Origin: Lactiplantibacillus daoliensis
GTDB lineage: Bacteria > Bacillota > Bacilli > Lactobacillales > Lactobacillaceae
Direction of reading: 5' to 3'
Length of the DNA stretch: 64,000 nucleotides
NCBI RefSeq assembly: GCF_005405005.1
Contig: NZ_BJDH01000002.1
Location: 124,001 to 188,000, forward strand
Numbering within the stretch: the stretch's first letter is position 1; each line of letters starts with the position of its first letter. The notes beneath the pieces were generated by a model. That model made no database searches, was not told where the DNA came from, and saw only the letters and a list, made by a program, of their open reading frames with translations. The position numbers and the translations under genes are program-made. Positions 33,603-41,436 of the stretch are shown here, piece after piece.

Positions 33603-33675
33603 TCGCCCGCACGAGGATCGAACTCGTAACTCCGCCTTGAGAGGGCGACGTCTTAACCAATTTGACCAGCGGGCA
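33603..33675 (-). tRNA. tRNA-Glu (CTC)
   Basis: Cloverleaf on the minus strand: acceptor TGCCCGC/GCGGGCG, D-arm GTC...GAC with TTGG, anticodon stem TCGCC/GGCGG with loop CTCTCAA (anticodon CTC), T-arm ACGAG-TTCGATC-CTCGT. CCA is not encoded. The first pair is U-G, which is unusual. Own promoter and terminator, single gene. Confidence 0.88.
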
Positions 33676-33688
33676 AAATTCATTAACT

Positions 33689-33717
33689 ATCTTACCGAAA
33701 AATAGCGGTCCTGTCAA
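33689..33717 (-). promoter_or_regulatory. Promoter of tRNA-Glu
   Basis: TTGACA (33717-33712), 17-base spacer, TAAGAT (33694-33689) on the minus strand, 13 bases before the tRNA. Confidence 0.88.
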
Positions 33718-33721
33718 TCAC

Positions 33722-33928
33722 TCATTTAACACGTAACCGCCAAATCGTCACGACGACTAATCCAATGAACAAAATGAGACAATAAGCGACACTACACCAG
33801 AACACAAAGGTTAGGAGCCGTGGCAAAAGGAATGACCGCATCACCGCTAATCCAATCGCCGTCACTGCCCACACGATCAACTGTTGGCGCAAATGATTGA
33901 ACAGTTGCGTCAATTCTTTGGCTGTCAT
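33722..33928 (-). CDS. Small membrane protein, 68 residues
   Basis: Two hydrophobic segments (about residues 17-32 and 38-62) after a short polar N-terminus MTAKELTQLFNHLRQQ; C-terminus is basic (WRLRVK). Ribosome site GGAGGGTGG. Follows the 160-residue membrane protein by 17 bases; the two form a likely operon. No family recognised. Confidence 0.7.
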   Translation of the reverse strand: MTAKELTQLFNHLRQQLIVWAVTAIGLAVMRSFLLPRLLTFVFWCSVAYCLILFIGLVVVTIWRLRVK

Positions 33929-33945
33929 TCAACCACCCTCCTTTC

Positions 33946-34428
33946 CTAGATGAAGAAGAAGCTCGTTGCCCCAGCAGCGAGCAACATTAACCCGAACGTC
34001 CGCAACCACCGGTAGCTAAAATGCCGTTGACGAGTCGTCACAGCCGTTAAATCGAAGTCCTGATCAATTGGCGGATACTGTTCCCAAAAGCGCACACAGC
34101 GCGCGGGAAGCCATTGTTGAAAGACCAATAAGTAGCCCAAGAACCCCAAGTCAAAGCTCGTCGCAAATAATCGTGTTGCAGCTTGCTTGAAAGCCACCAA
34201 AGCGGTGACGATACAAGTGACAACGAATATCCCAGCAACAATGACTAACGTCCGTTGCCAAAGCCGAAAATCAATGAATGGCGAGAAATTGAATAATCGC
34301 TTGGCAGTGGTCACATCCGTACCAGCTGTCACCGTAAATAGTGGCTGCTTACTCATGCCACGAACTGCCAGCAATGTCACCACGAGACCAACCACAACCA
34401 TGGTAAAACTCAAGATAATGAACAACAT
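33946..34428 (-). CDS. Membrane protein, 160 residues
   Basis: Four predicted membrane segments: an N-terminal helix (MLFIILSFTMVVVGLVVTLL), helices near residues 60-85 and 92-107, and a C-terminal helix (FGLMLLAAGATSFFF). Polar loops hold FNFSPFIDFRLWQR. The start is an ATG with GGAAGGCGGTGG upstream. Not assignable to a family; it lies between the two tRNA genes. Confidence 0.7.
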   Translation of the reverse strand: MLFIILSFTMVVVGLVVTLLAVRGMSKQPLFTVTAGTDVTTAKRLFNFSPFIDFRLWQRTLVIVAGIFVVTCIVTALVAFKQAATRLFATSFDLGFLGYLLVFQQWLPARCVRFWEQYPPIDQDFDLTAVTTRQRHFSYRWLRTFGLMLLAAGATSFFFI

Positions 34429-34544
34429 GTGACCACCGCCTTCCTTTTATAATTGTTTTAATCGTACAACAGTCCACCGGCCGAACACAAGCCCTCAGTT
34501 ATCATCAACTTACACAAAAAATAGTGCTAAATCCATGATTAGTG

Positions 34545-34573
34545 TTGACATGATTTGTGCATAAAGTTAAAAT
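34545..34573 (+). promoter_or_regulatory. Promoter of tRNA-Gln
   Basis: TTGACA (34545-34550), 17-base spacer, TAAAAT (34568-34573), 15 bases before the tRNA. Confidence 0.9.
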
Positions 34574-34588
34574 TGAATAGTTGTTTAT

Positions 34589-34661
34589 TGGGTATTCGCC
34601 AAATTGGTAAGGCAGCGGACTCTGAATCCGTAATTTACTGGTTCGAGCCCAGTATACCCAA
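34589..34661 (+). tRNA. tRNA-Gln (CTG)
   Basis: Acceptor TGGGTAT/ATACCCA with discriminator A, D-arm with AATTGGTAA, anticodon stem GCGGA/TCCGT and loop CTCTGAA (anticodon CTG), T-arm ACTGG-TTCGAGC-CCAGT. U1-A72 is normal for tRNA-Gln. CCA is not encoded. Confidence 0.93.
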
Positions 34662-34675
34662 TTGGAACCAATCGT

Positions 34676-34718
34676 AAAGACATGTAATCAGTCGAAATGA
34701 TGATTACGTGTCTTTTTT
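34676..34718 (+). terminator. Terminator of tRNA-Gln
   Basis: Stem AAGACATGTAATC/GATTACGTGTCTT with TTTTTT following, 15 bases after the tRNA. Confidence 0.9.
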
Positions 34719-34742
34719 CATTTTCTAAAATCAAATAATGAT

Positions 34743-35018
34743 CAGTGCACACGCTTGGTGCTAGTTGTAATTGCAGCCTGCCGGTTGGTTCAGTTTATGG
34801 TCGACAATAGATAAGCGTTAATTTTCGTTAATTAACGCCGGGCGGGCCAAAATTGGCTCAGTGGTGTCGTTTATCTTAGTCGGTGATTTTCCGACTTAGA
34901 TAAAGCCCGGCTTGGAAGACCGCACTTTGGCTTCCAAACGTGGCCACCACGTTCCAGCCGATTCTGGACCAACCAGAGTGGTAATTTAAGTCAACTAGCA
35001 CCAAGCGTACCAGTGCAC
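34743..35018. repeat. Large structured intergenic palindrome
   Basis: Outer arms share acgcttggtgctagttg (34751-34767) with its exact reverse complement at 34992-35008, extended by GTGCAC on both sides. Inner hairpins: GCGTTAAT/ATTAACGC (34815-34838), TTATCTTAGTCGG/CCGACTTAGATAA (34871-34903, one mispair) and TTGGAAG/CTTCCAA (34912-34937). No gene. Same design as 24111-24281 but different sequence. Confidence 0.65.
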
Positions 35019-35120
35019 CTGTTTTTCACCACCGCTTGCTAATTAATTAGTCCTCGTATCATCAAACCAACTCACAAGTCTGAATGACACAGCATTTTTC
35101 GCACAAACACCCACGACAGC

Positions 35121-35162
35121 AAAAAAATGGTGCTACCTCCCAACGGAAGATAACACCATTTG
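35121..35162 (-). terminator. Terminator of the marR-containing operon
   Basis: Stem AAATGGTG/CACCATTT with inner pairing TTCC/GGGA and a run of T on the minus strand, directly after the MarR stop. Confidence 0.85.
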
Positions 35163-35164
35163 AA

Positions 35165-35638
35165 CTACCCTTTTATTTCTTTAGTATCAACTAATACCTT
35201 GTTAACCATTTTAAGCTCATCACTTAATTCTGACGTTCGGATACGACCGAACTCATCGAGAAACTTTTGTAGTCGTTCTTCATTAACTTTTTCAATTAGA
35301 TGCGCAGCAGTTTCGCCCTTGCTAGTCAGCGTCAAGTAACGATACCGACGATCATATGGATCGATCTTTAATATAATGAAATCATTATTAATTAAATAAG
35401 TCAGTTTTCTTGAAATTGCTGATGAAGAAACGTGTCGATCGGCTGCAAGTTCTTTAACCGTAATCCGATGATCCGAACTATGGTCCAAGTAGTACAGGAT
35501 CAAGAACTGTTCAAACGAAATATCGAAATCGGCAACCATCGTTTGAATAATTTCGCGCAAGTGGCTTTCCAACCAAGACATCCCAACTAAAATTTTTTCA
35601 AATAACTCTTCATCGCTATATTTTTCCTTTTTATCCAT
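35165..35638 (-). CDS. MarR family transcriptional regulator
   Basis: 157-residue winged-helix regulator. The dimerisation helices flank a wHTH at about residues 55-120 (VKELAADRHVSSSAISRKLT recognition region; wing DPYDRRYRYLTLT). ATG at 35638 is chosen (MDKKEKYSDEE); a GGAG lies about 17 bases upstream, so initiation may rely on coupling to the preceding gene. It is the last gene after the coiled-coil/GtfB-like gene and would be a natural regulator of the peptide and surface-protein locus, but no operator is proven. Confidence 0.85.
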   Translation of the reverse strand: MDKKEKYSDEELFEKILVGMSWLESHLREIIQTMVADFDISFEQFLILYYLDHSSDHRITVKELAADRHVSSSAISRKLTYLINNDFIILKIDPYDRRYRYLTLTSKGETAAHLIEKVNEERLQKFLDEFGRIRTSELSDELKMVNKVLVDTKEIKG

Positions 35639-35711
35639 AGTATCAGCTTTCAATTCTCCAACCCCATTTGTGATCGTCGTGTCTAGCTGGTATCCTTCAC
35701 GACTATTGCTT

Positions 35712-37682
35712 TTAGACGCGTTCCGCAACATCGGGCATCACTGTGATTTCCAAGTCACGCGTCATTTGTTTTTCAATTGCTTTTTGCACATCAGCATCAG
35801 TTGCTACCAAGGACGTTAACTGGCTCTTGCCGGCAATGATGTCTTTAACATGGGCATTATCCAAATCATCTGCTGATACAATTGGTAAAATGTGGAAATT
35901 GTCATCAGTTGCTTTAAGACATTCGTCGAATAATGGTGTATTAACACCCATCAATAAGACGCTGTTTTGTTGCTTCATGACAGAATCTAACCACCATACT
36001 AATAATTGCTCTTCAGAATGGAAAACATTAGTAATTGATTCTTCTTCGTTAACTAATTGAATCGATAATTCATGATTATTACCGTATTGTTTGATCATAG
36101 CAATTGAATGATCTGGACGATAGAAGTTTTCTAAGGTCACTTGAGCATTGTTGGCACGATCAAGGTATTGCGTAACTGATAAGAAACCAGCAGCATCATA
36201 GACATCACGACGCGTTGCAATTGAACCATTGAAGTACGTAATGTACCAGATAGCCCCGTCTTTGCGGTACTTCAAGTCCATAATCAAATTGCCACCATCA
36301 TCCGCGATTGAAACAATTTGCTTGGCTTCATTGCGTTTGTAATCCCATGCGGGGTTGCTAGGCAATTCTAACTTAGTCTTGGCAACTTCGCCAGGAACTT
36401 TTTCTTGAATGGTGTAATACAGGTTATATAAACCGGCGTCTTTTGAAACCAAACCGTTGTCATGATAACCCTTCCAGATAGTTGGTAAGTTATCATTATA
36501 ATTAACCGTAATCACACTAGGTGCACTCTTAACTTCGTCGCCTAACAAGCCCATTACCATCTTGATTGAGGTTTGTTCCTCAGGTGACAGTGACTGGATT
36601 AAATCGTTGCTGAATAAGAAGTAACGAGACGTTTGGTCAAACTCAACAGGTGAAACCAAATGGGTCGTCCCATAATCTGATTGGAGCTTATTGTCGATGT
36701 TGGCAATTTTCTTTTCCAAAGCATCCGCATTTTGAGCATTTTGATCATAATCGTGTTGTAAACGATTGATCTTTTGTTTCAATAAGCTCAAAGCCCGGTC
36801 TTGTTCATCAGCGGCACTCTTCTTCTTACGGTCATAGGCTACTAAGGTATCTTGTGCAGTATGTAACGCCTTTTCAGCAGTCGTAATGGCATGTTCTTTG
36901 TTCGCACGTTGCCGCGTTTCAGATTGTTCACGTTTTTGCAGTTTAACGAGTTCACTGTTAATAGCGTCACTCTTTGAATAAAGCTCCTGTGCTTGCTTTT
37001 CTTGTTGCTTCATGAGGACAAATAACTTCTTCAAGTCTTGTTCGCCTTGAATAGCTTTCCGCATGTCGGCTTCAGTCTTCCGCAAGTCTGCTAAACTTTG
37101 TTCTGATTTACTAATCTTCTTAGCTAATGAGCTTAAAGTTTGATCACTCTTAGCAAGTGTCGCTTTGGCATCGTTATACGCAGTTTGTTCAGCTGTGATC
37201 TTAGTAACCATGGCTTGACGTTCGTCATCATTCGTTTCGACGACCTTGTCTTGGTTCTTAAAGGCTAACTTAGCATCTGCTAATTGTTGTCTTAGGTTAG
37301 CCTGATCTGCAACAACTGTCTCACGTTGGCGACTTTCATGCTTACGATCTTGAACTAATTGAACCTTTAATTCTCCCCGTAAAACTTGATATTGTTTGTT
37401 CAAGTCAGCCATTTCACGTTCTAGTGCTTGACTATTTTTGGCAGCTTTTTGACTAGCACGACGCTGACTAACCCGATTTTGTCCTTTTACGGGAGTCGAT
37501 GGCGAAGTCGTTGCACTAGTACTTCTTGCTGGCCGTGAGCTTGTCGGCCGCGTACTTGGGCTTGTGGTACTTTGGGTATCTTTGGGCTTCTGTGCGGCAA
37601 CAGTTGAAGTGGCCGTCGCGCGCCCAGAATCACTCGCAAATTCTTCATCTTTATCTTTGCGCTTTAAACTGAACATCTTCAT
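35712..37682 (-). CDS. Coiled-coil protein with C-terminal GtfB-like (glycosylation chaperone) domain
   Basis: 656 residues in three parts. Residues 1-90: basic Ser/Thr/Pro-rich disordered segment. Residues about 85-335: long heptad-like coiled coil rich in K, Q, E and A. Residues about 340-656: a domain like GtfB/TagE-type accessory subunits, with RRDVYDAAGFLSVTQYLDRA, NFYRPDHS and a C-terminal half with LLMGVNTPLFDECL. The same pattern (RRDYYDTRGFLSVAQYFD) is seen in the N-terminal half of the glycosyltransferase at 44391. In known pairs (GtfA-GtfB, O-GlcNAc transfer to Ser/Thr proteins) GtfB is a non-catalytic substrate-binding partner. No signal peptide: cytoplasmic. Fusion to so long a coiled coil is unusual. 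Confidence 0.7.
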   Translation of the reverse strand: MKMFSLKRKDKDEEFASDSGRATATSTVAAQKPKDTQSTTSPSTRPTSSRPARSTSATTSPSTPVKGQNRVSQRRASQKAAKNSQALEREMADLNKQYQVLRGELKVQLVQDRKHESRQRETVVADQANLRQQLADAKLAFKNQDKVVETNDDERQAMVTKITAEQTAYNDAKATLAKSDQTLSSLAKKISKSEQSLADLRKTEADMRKAIQGEQDLKKLFVLMKQQEKQAQELYSKSDAINSELVKLQKREQSETRQRANKEHAITTAEKALHTAQDTLVAYDRKKKSAADEQDRALSLLKQKINRLQHDYDQNAQNADALEKKIANIDNKLQSDYGTTHLVSPVEFDQTSRYFLFSNDLIQSLSPEEQTSIKMVMGLLGDEVKSAPSVITVNYNDNLPTIWKGYHDNGLVSKDAGLYNLYYTIQEKVPGEVAKTKLELPSNPAWDYKRNEAKQIVSIADDGGNLIMDLKYRKDGAIWYITYFNGSIATRRDVYDAAGFLSVTQYLDRANNAQVTLENFYRPDHSIAMIKQYGNNHELSIQLVNEEESITNVFHSEEQLLVWWLDSVMKQQNSVLLMGVNTPLFDECLKATDDNFHILPIVSADDLDNAHVKDIIAGKSQLTSLVATDADVQKAIEKQMTRDLEITVMPDVAERV

Positions 37683-37785
37683 AATGCAACTCCTCCATAA
37701 AACTTGATTGTTTGCTCAAAGAATAGAAAGGTCGGCGAACCGATCTTTCCATCCGTTCAGCAAATAATCAAGTCGCTATTAATAA

Positions 37786-40254
37786 TTAAGCTTGGTGCTT
37801 CCGACGTTTAGTCGCGCCAAAGAACAATGCTGAACCCATCACTAAGGTGCTGAGACCTAAGACAGCTAAAGCAGTCCCATTTTCTTCATCTGTTTGAGGT
37901 AAAGTCGTGGCATCTGACTTCTTAGTTGCTTGGTCAGCAGAACTTACGACTGGCTTCAAGACAGTGTTAGTAGGAACAACTCCGGCAGTACCATTGTCGG
38001 TAGCAGTCAAAGTGTCGCCACTAGCAGTGGTGTCGGTATCTGGCGTCGTTGCTGGCGCAGTAGTCGTGCCACCATTGTTATTGTCTTCACCAGGGTTGAT
38101 CGTATCTGGATCAGAAACATCTGGGTCAGTTGGTGCGGTTGTAGGAGCCGTTGTTGAGGCACCGTTCTTACCATAGGTTAAGGTCAAAACAGTATCGCCA
38201 GCAACAGTCCCACTCAAATCACCATCTGCTTCTTTGTAAGTGTAACCATTGATTGCAGGTGTATCTACAGAATAGCTATCACCAACATTGTATTGCGAAG
38301 AAGTTGATGGTTGGATTTCATCACCATTTTCATCAACATACTTAACCGTAACAGTCCCAGTCTTCACTGGATCAACTGCATTGGCTTTGTAAGTCAAGTT
38401 AATGGTTGAATCGCCAGCAACTTCACCGCTTAAGTCAGCATTAGCCGACACATAACTGTAGCCATCAATTTTTGGTGTGTCAACATTGTAAGTATCACCG
38501 ACAGCATATTCAGTTGAAGTAGCAGCCTTGATAACATTACCAGCTTCATCTAAATAGTTGACCGTAACAGTTGCTTTATCAACAGGCGTTGCATCCTTGG
38601 TGTAAGTTAAGGTAATTGTCGTATTACCGGCAACAGTCCCCTCCAAGTCACCAACTGCAGAAGTATATTCGTACCCTGCAATTTCAGGTGTTTCAACCGT
38701 ATAAGGATCGCCAACGGTATATTCAGTTGATGTAGCAGGTGAAATTTCGTTACCAGCAGCATCAACGTAGTTAACCGTAACAGTTGCTTTTTCAGCAGGA
38801 ACTGCTTCGTATACAAAGGTTACATTGTTGTTGCCTGCAGCTAAAGTTCCTTTAGCCACGTCACTAGCATCTCTGGCTGTGACATCGTCACCAATCTTAT
38901 AACCAACTAAGTTATAACCATCAATCTTAGGTGCAGTAACTTCATAGGTCCCGCCAGCACGAGTTAAGGTACCATCAGCACCGTTAACAAAATTTTGGTC
39001 AGCAGCAACTGTACTACCGTCTGCAGTTTGATACTTGGTTGTTAAGCCAGTGTTTTCCATGTACATCAAGGCAACATGGGCACCACCCTTAGCAAGGGTA
39101 CCAGTTAATGCATATTGAGCATTAGTTTGATCTTGTGGAATATAAGTATATCCTGCTAAGTCTGCTGGGGTAATCGTATAGGTCCCGCCAACTTCGCCGT
39201 TTTGAACAACTTCAGCGGCAGCGTCATCTGCAGTACCATTGATACGTTTAACATTAGGCGTACCGTCCGCATTAACACCAACGACAACAAAGTAATAAAC
39301 GTTAACATCATCAGTATCAGCTACTGGCGTTGTCGTATTGTCATCGGTCGTAACCGTAGTAGTATAGTTCCAGCCAACTTTTGTGACATCAGTTTCAGCA
39401 TTAGCATCAGGAACATCAGTGAATGTTAAACCACCGGTAGGACTTGAAGTAACCGCGTTATAAACGTAGTTCAAGATAACTGAATCATTATCACCAATTG
39501 CACTATAGTTGACAGACCCCATAGCAGCTGCTTCATTGTCTGTTAAGGTAGTTGTCTTACCACCGATTACATAAGAAGCAAGCTTCCAAGTACCAGTATC
39601 AGATGCAACATTACCCTTGATAGAAAATTGACCAGTAGTGTTAGACCAATCAACATCTGAATTCTTAGTTAAAGTTACTTGAACATTGTAGTTCTTACCT
39701 GCTTCAGCGTTGAATTGAGTTCCATCAACAGTTGCGCCGACAGCCTGTGCAGCACTATCTTTTTTAACTTCACCGGCACCTGAAGCAACTGGAGTTGCAG
39801 CAGTTGAGGTAGCTTGACTGGAAGCATTAGAAGTAACAGTGACGCTTGCAGGAGTGCTTACAGTCACTTCAGCATCAGAAGCTGGTGCTGAAACTACAGG
39901 AGCAGCTTGACTAACAGAAGCTGCGGCTGGTGTAGCTGGTGTTTCAGCAGCTGGTTGAGCAGGTGCTGCAGCATCAGTTTTTACTGGTGTTTGAGTTGCT
40001 TCGGCAGTTGCTGGGGCAGCTTGTTGATCATTTTGTGATACAGAACCGGCATCACTATTGGTTACAACTTGTTCTTGTTGTGGTTCAGCTGAACCATTAT
40101 TAGTCGTATCAGCTGAAGCGTTAACATTTGCAAAAACGAGGCCTGCTGCTAAGGCTAAAGTAGTCGCGCCAGCATAAACCCATTTTTTGCCATCTTTATA
40201 CATCTTTACCCGATAAACTGAATCACCGGTCATTTTTTGATTATCTTTTGACAT
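37786..40254 (-). CDS. KxYKxGKxW-signal, LPXTG-anchored surface protein with MucBP-like repeats
   Basis: 822 residues. N-terminal KxYKxGKxW-type signal (YRVKMYKDGKKWVYAG, about residues 14-29) with cleavage probable after ANVNASA. Then an A/T/S/P/V-rich low-complexity region to about 170, suitable for O-glycosylation, and a beta-rich domain of about 170-330. Repeats follow: two divergent ones, then three tandem MucBP-like repeats of about 65 residues, each with TVNYxDxxGN and GYxYxxxxxDLxGxVAG. A T/P/D-rich spacer and sortase motif LPQTDEENG, membrane helix and tail RRKHQA end the protein. Ribosome site GGGGAGGA. Likely mucin or glycan adhesin. The signal type is known from glycosylated serine-rich adhesins. 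Confidence 0.9.
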   Translation of the reverse strand: MSKDNQKMTGDSVYRVKMYKDGKKWVYAGATTLALAAGLVFANVNASADTTNNGSAEPQQEQVVTNSDAGSVSQNDQQAAPATAEATQTPVKTDAAAPAQPAAETPATPAAASVSQAAPVVSAPASDAEVTVSTPASVTVTSNASSQATSTAATPVASGAGEVKKDSAAQAVGATVDGTQFNAEAGKNYNVQVTLTKNSDVDWSNTTGQFSIKGNVASDTGTWKLASYVIGGKTTTLTDNEAAAMGSVNYSAIGDNDSVILNYVYNAVTSSPTGGLTFTDVPDANAETDVTKVGWNYTTTVTTDDNTTTPVADTDDVNVYYFVVVGVNADGTPNVKRINGTADDAAAEVVQNGEVGGTYTITPADLAGYTYIPQDQTNAQYALTGTLAKGGAHVALMYMENTGLTTKYQTADGSTVAADQNFVNGADGTLTRAGGTYEVTAPKIDGYNLVGYKIGDDVTARDASDVAKGTLAAGNNNVTFVYEAVPAEKATVTVNYVDAAGNEISPATSTEYTVGDPYTVETPEIAGYEYTSAVGDLEGTVAGNTTITLTYTKDATPVDKATVTVNYLDEAGNVIKAATSTEYAVGDTYNVDTPKIDGYSYVSANADLSGEVAGDSTINLTYKANAVDPVKTGTVTVKYVDENGDEIQPSTSSQYNVGDSYSVDTPAINGYTYKEADGDLSGTVAGDTVLTLTYGKNGASTTAPTTAPTDPDVSDPDTINPGEDNNNGGTTTAPATTPDTDTTASGDTLTATDNGTAGVVPTNTVLKPVVSSADQATKKSDATTLPQTDEENGTALAVLGLSTLVMGSALFFGATKRRKHQA

Positions 40255-40303
40255 TTGGATATCCTCCCCGGATACAACCTTAAAAAGCTTTTTTTACGAA
40301 AAT

Positions 40304-40333
40304 GATGGGTGACAAGTTTGTCAACCCACCATC
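40304..40333 (-). promoter_or_regulatory. Hairpin between peptide array and surface-protein gene
   Basis: Minus-strand GATGGTGGGTTGACAAACTT followed by GTCACCCATC forms TGACA/TGTCA plus GGG/CCC pairing with a bulge, then ATTTTCG. Could be a weak attenuator that lowers read-through from peptides into the surface gene. Confidence 0.35.
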
Positions 40334-40401
40334 TTCATCCCGCTTATATGCGTTGCGTCATGGTATCAGTATTGAGACCGATATCAATTTACAATGGTTG
40401 T

Positions 40402-40539
40402 TTAGAACAAACCTTTAAGTGCTGAGATTAAGTTCAAAACAAAGCTATGGAAACCACCAAAAATGTCGTTTGAGACACTTGATGTGTATGATGAAGTATG
40501 GGTACCTGGTAATACGTGAAAATCATTGAAGAAACTCAT
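40402..40539 (-). CDS. Tandem small peptide, copy 1 (45 aa, subfamily A)
   Basis: 45 residues, last of nine tandem paralogues in transcription order. N-terminus MSFFNDFHVLPGTHTSSYTS, then SVSNDIFGGFHSFVLNLISA and end LKGLF. No cysteine, no signal peptide. A Ser/Thr-rich segment (residues 13-23) precedes a hydrophobic C-terminal half that can form an amphipathic helix with one lysine. Strong ribosome site GGGAGGA. I know no family by sequence. Architecture recalls leaderless membrane-active peptides such as PSM-beta or leaderless bacteriocins. Confidence 0.85.
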   Translation of the reverse strand: MSFFNDFHVLPGTHTSSYTSSVSNDIFGGFHSFVLNLISALKGLF

Positions 40540-40590
40540 GATGTAAATCCTCCCTTTTTATTAAGTATTGTTCGCTAGTTTTAGTGGCCC

Positions 40591-40734
40591 CTATTTTGAG
40601 AACAAGCCTTTGAATGCTGAAACTAAGTTTAAGATGAAGCTGTGTAAACCACCAAAGATATCGTTTGAAACACTTGATGTATATGATGAAGTATGGGTAC
40701 CTGGTAATACGTGGAAATCATTGAAAAAGCTCAT
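40591..40734 (-). CDS. Tandem small peptide, copy 2 (47 aa, subfamily A)
   Basis: 47 residues; same first 29 residues as copy 1, then LHSFILNLVSAFKGLFSK. The two-residue SK extension gives a second C-terminal lysine, shared with copy 4. Ribosome site AAAGGGGA. Confidence 0.85.
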   Translation of the reverse strand: MSFFNDFHVLPGTHTSSYTSSVSNDIFGGLHSFILNLVSAFKGLFSK

Positions 40735-40761
40735 AATTTAAATCCCCTTTAATTGTTTGTT

Positions 40762-40899
40762 TTAGAAGAAGCCTTTGATCGCTGAGATCAGGTTCAATAC
40801 GAAGCTGTGGAAGCCACCGAAGATATCGTTTGAAACGCTTGATGTATATGATGAAGTATGGGTACCTGGTAATACGTGAAAATCATTGAAAAAGCTCAT
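40762..40899 (-). CDS. Tandem small peptide, copy 3 (45 aa, subfamily A)
   Basis: 45 residues, C-terminal half FHSFVLNLISAIKGFF. Protein identical to copy 5; DNA differs by a few silent bases. Ribosome site AAAGGGGA. Confidence 0.85.
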   Translation of the reverse strand: MSFFNDFHVLPGTHTSSYTSSVSNDIFGGFHSFVLNLISAIKGFF

Positions 40900-40939
40900 A
40901 ATTTAAATCCCCTTTAATTTTGTGTTTTTAATTTAGTGC

Positions 40940-41083
40940 TTATTTTGAAAATAAGCCTTTGAATGCTGAAACTAAGTTCAAGATGAAACTGTGGAAACCA
41001 CCAAAGATGTCATTTGAAACACTTGATGTATATGATGAAGTATGAGTACCTGGTAATACGTGGAAATCATTGAAAAAGCTCAT
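40940..41083 (-). CDS. Tandem small peptide, copy 4 (47 aa, subfamily A)
   Basis: 47 residues, C-terminal half FHSFILNLVSAFKGLFSK; pairs with copy 2 as the SK-ending type. Ribosome site AAAGGAGA. Confidence 0.85.
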   Translation of the reverse strand: MSFFNDFHVLPGTHTSSYTSSVSNDIFGGFHSFILNLVSAFKGLFSK

Positions 41084-41109
41084 AATTTAAATCTCCTTTA
41101 ATTTTAGTT

Positions 41110-41247
41110 TTAGAAAAAGCCTTTGATAGCTGAGATCAAGTTCAATACGAAGCTGTGGAAACCACCGAAGATATCGTTTGAAACACTTGATGTATATGAT
41201 GAAGTATGGGTACCTGGTAATACATGGAAATCATTGAAAAAGCTCAT
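41110..41247 (-). CDS. Tandem small peptide, copy 5 (45 aa, subfamily A)
   Basis: 45 residues, identical in protein sequence to copy 3 (FHSFVLNLISAIKGFF end). Ribosome site AAAGGGGA. Confidence 0.85.
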   Translation of the reverse strand: MSFFNDFHVLPGTHTSSYTSSVSNDIFGGFHSFVLNLISAIKGFF

Positions 41248-41273
41248 AATTTAAATCCCCTTTAATTTTAGTT

Positions 41274-41411
41274 TTAGAAGAAGCCTTTGATAGCTGAGAT
41301 CAAGTTCAATACGAAGCTGTGGAAACCACCGAAGATATCGTTTGAAACACTTGATGTATATGATGAAGTATGGGTACCTGGTAAAATGTGAAAATCATTG
41401 AAAAAGCTCAT
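41274..41411 (-). CDS. Tandem small peptide, copy 6 (45 aa, subfamily A)
   Basis: 45 residues; differs from copies 3 and 5 only by isoleucine for valine at position 9 (FHILPGTHT). Ribosome site AAAGGGGA. Confidence 0.85.
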   Translation of the reverse strand: MSFFNDFHILPGTHTSSYTSSVSNDIFGGFHSFVLNLISAIKGFF

Positions 41412-41436
41412 AATTTAAATCCCCTTTAATTTTGTT

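Noticed and set aside
34589-35018. Prophage attachment site at tRNA-Gln
   Set aside because: I looked for a repeat of the tRNA 3 prime end downstream in the window and saw none, and no integrase gene is present.
37907-38176. Plus-strand frames over the surface-protein gene
   Set aside because: Antisense of its Thr/Pro-rich repeats; low-complexity translation with no ribosome site.
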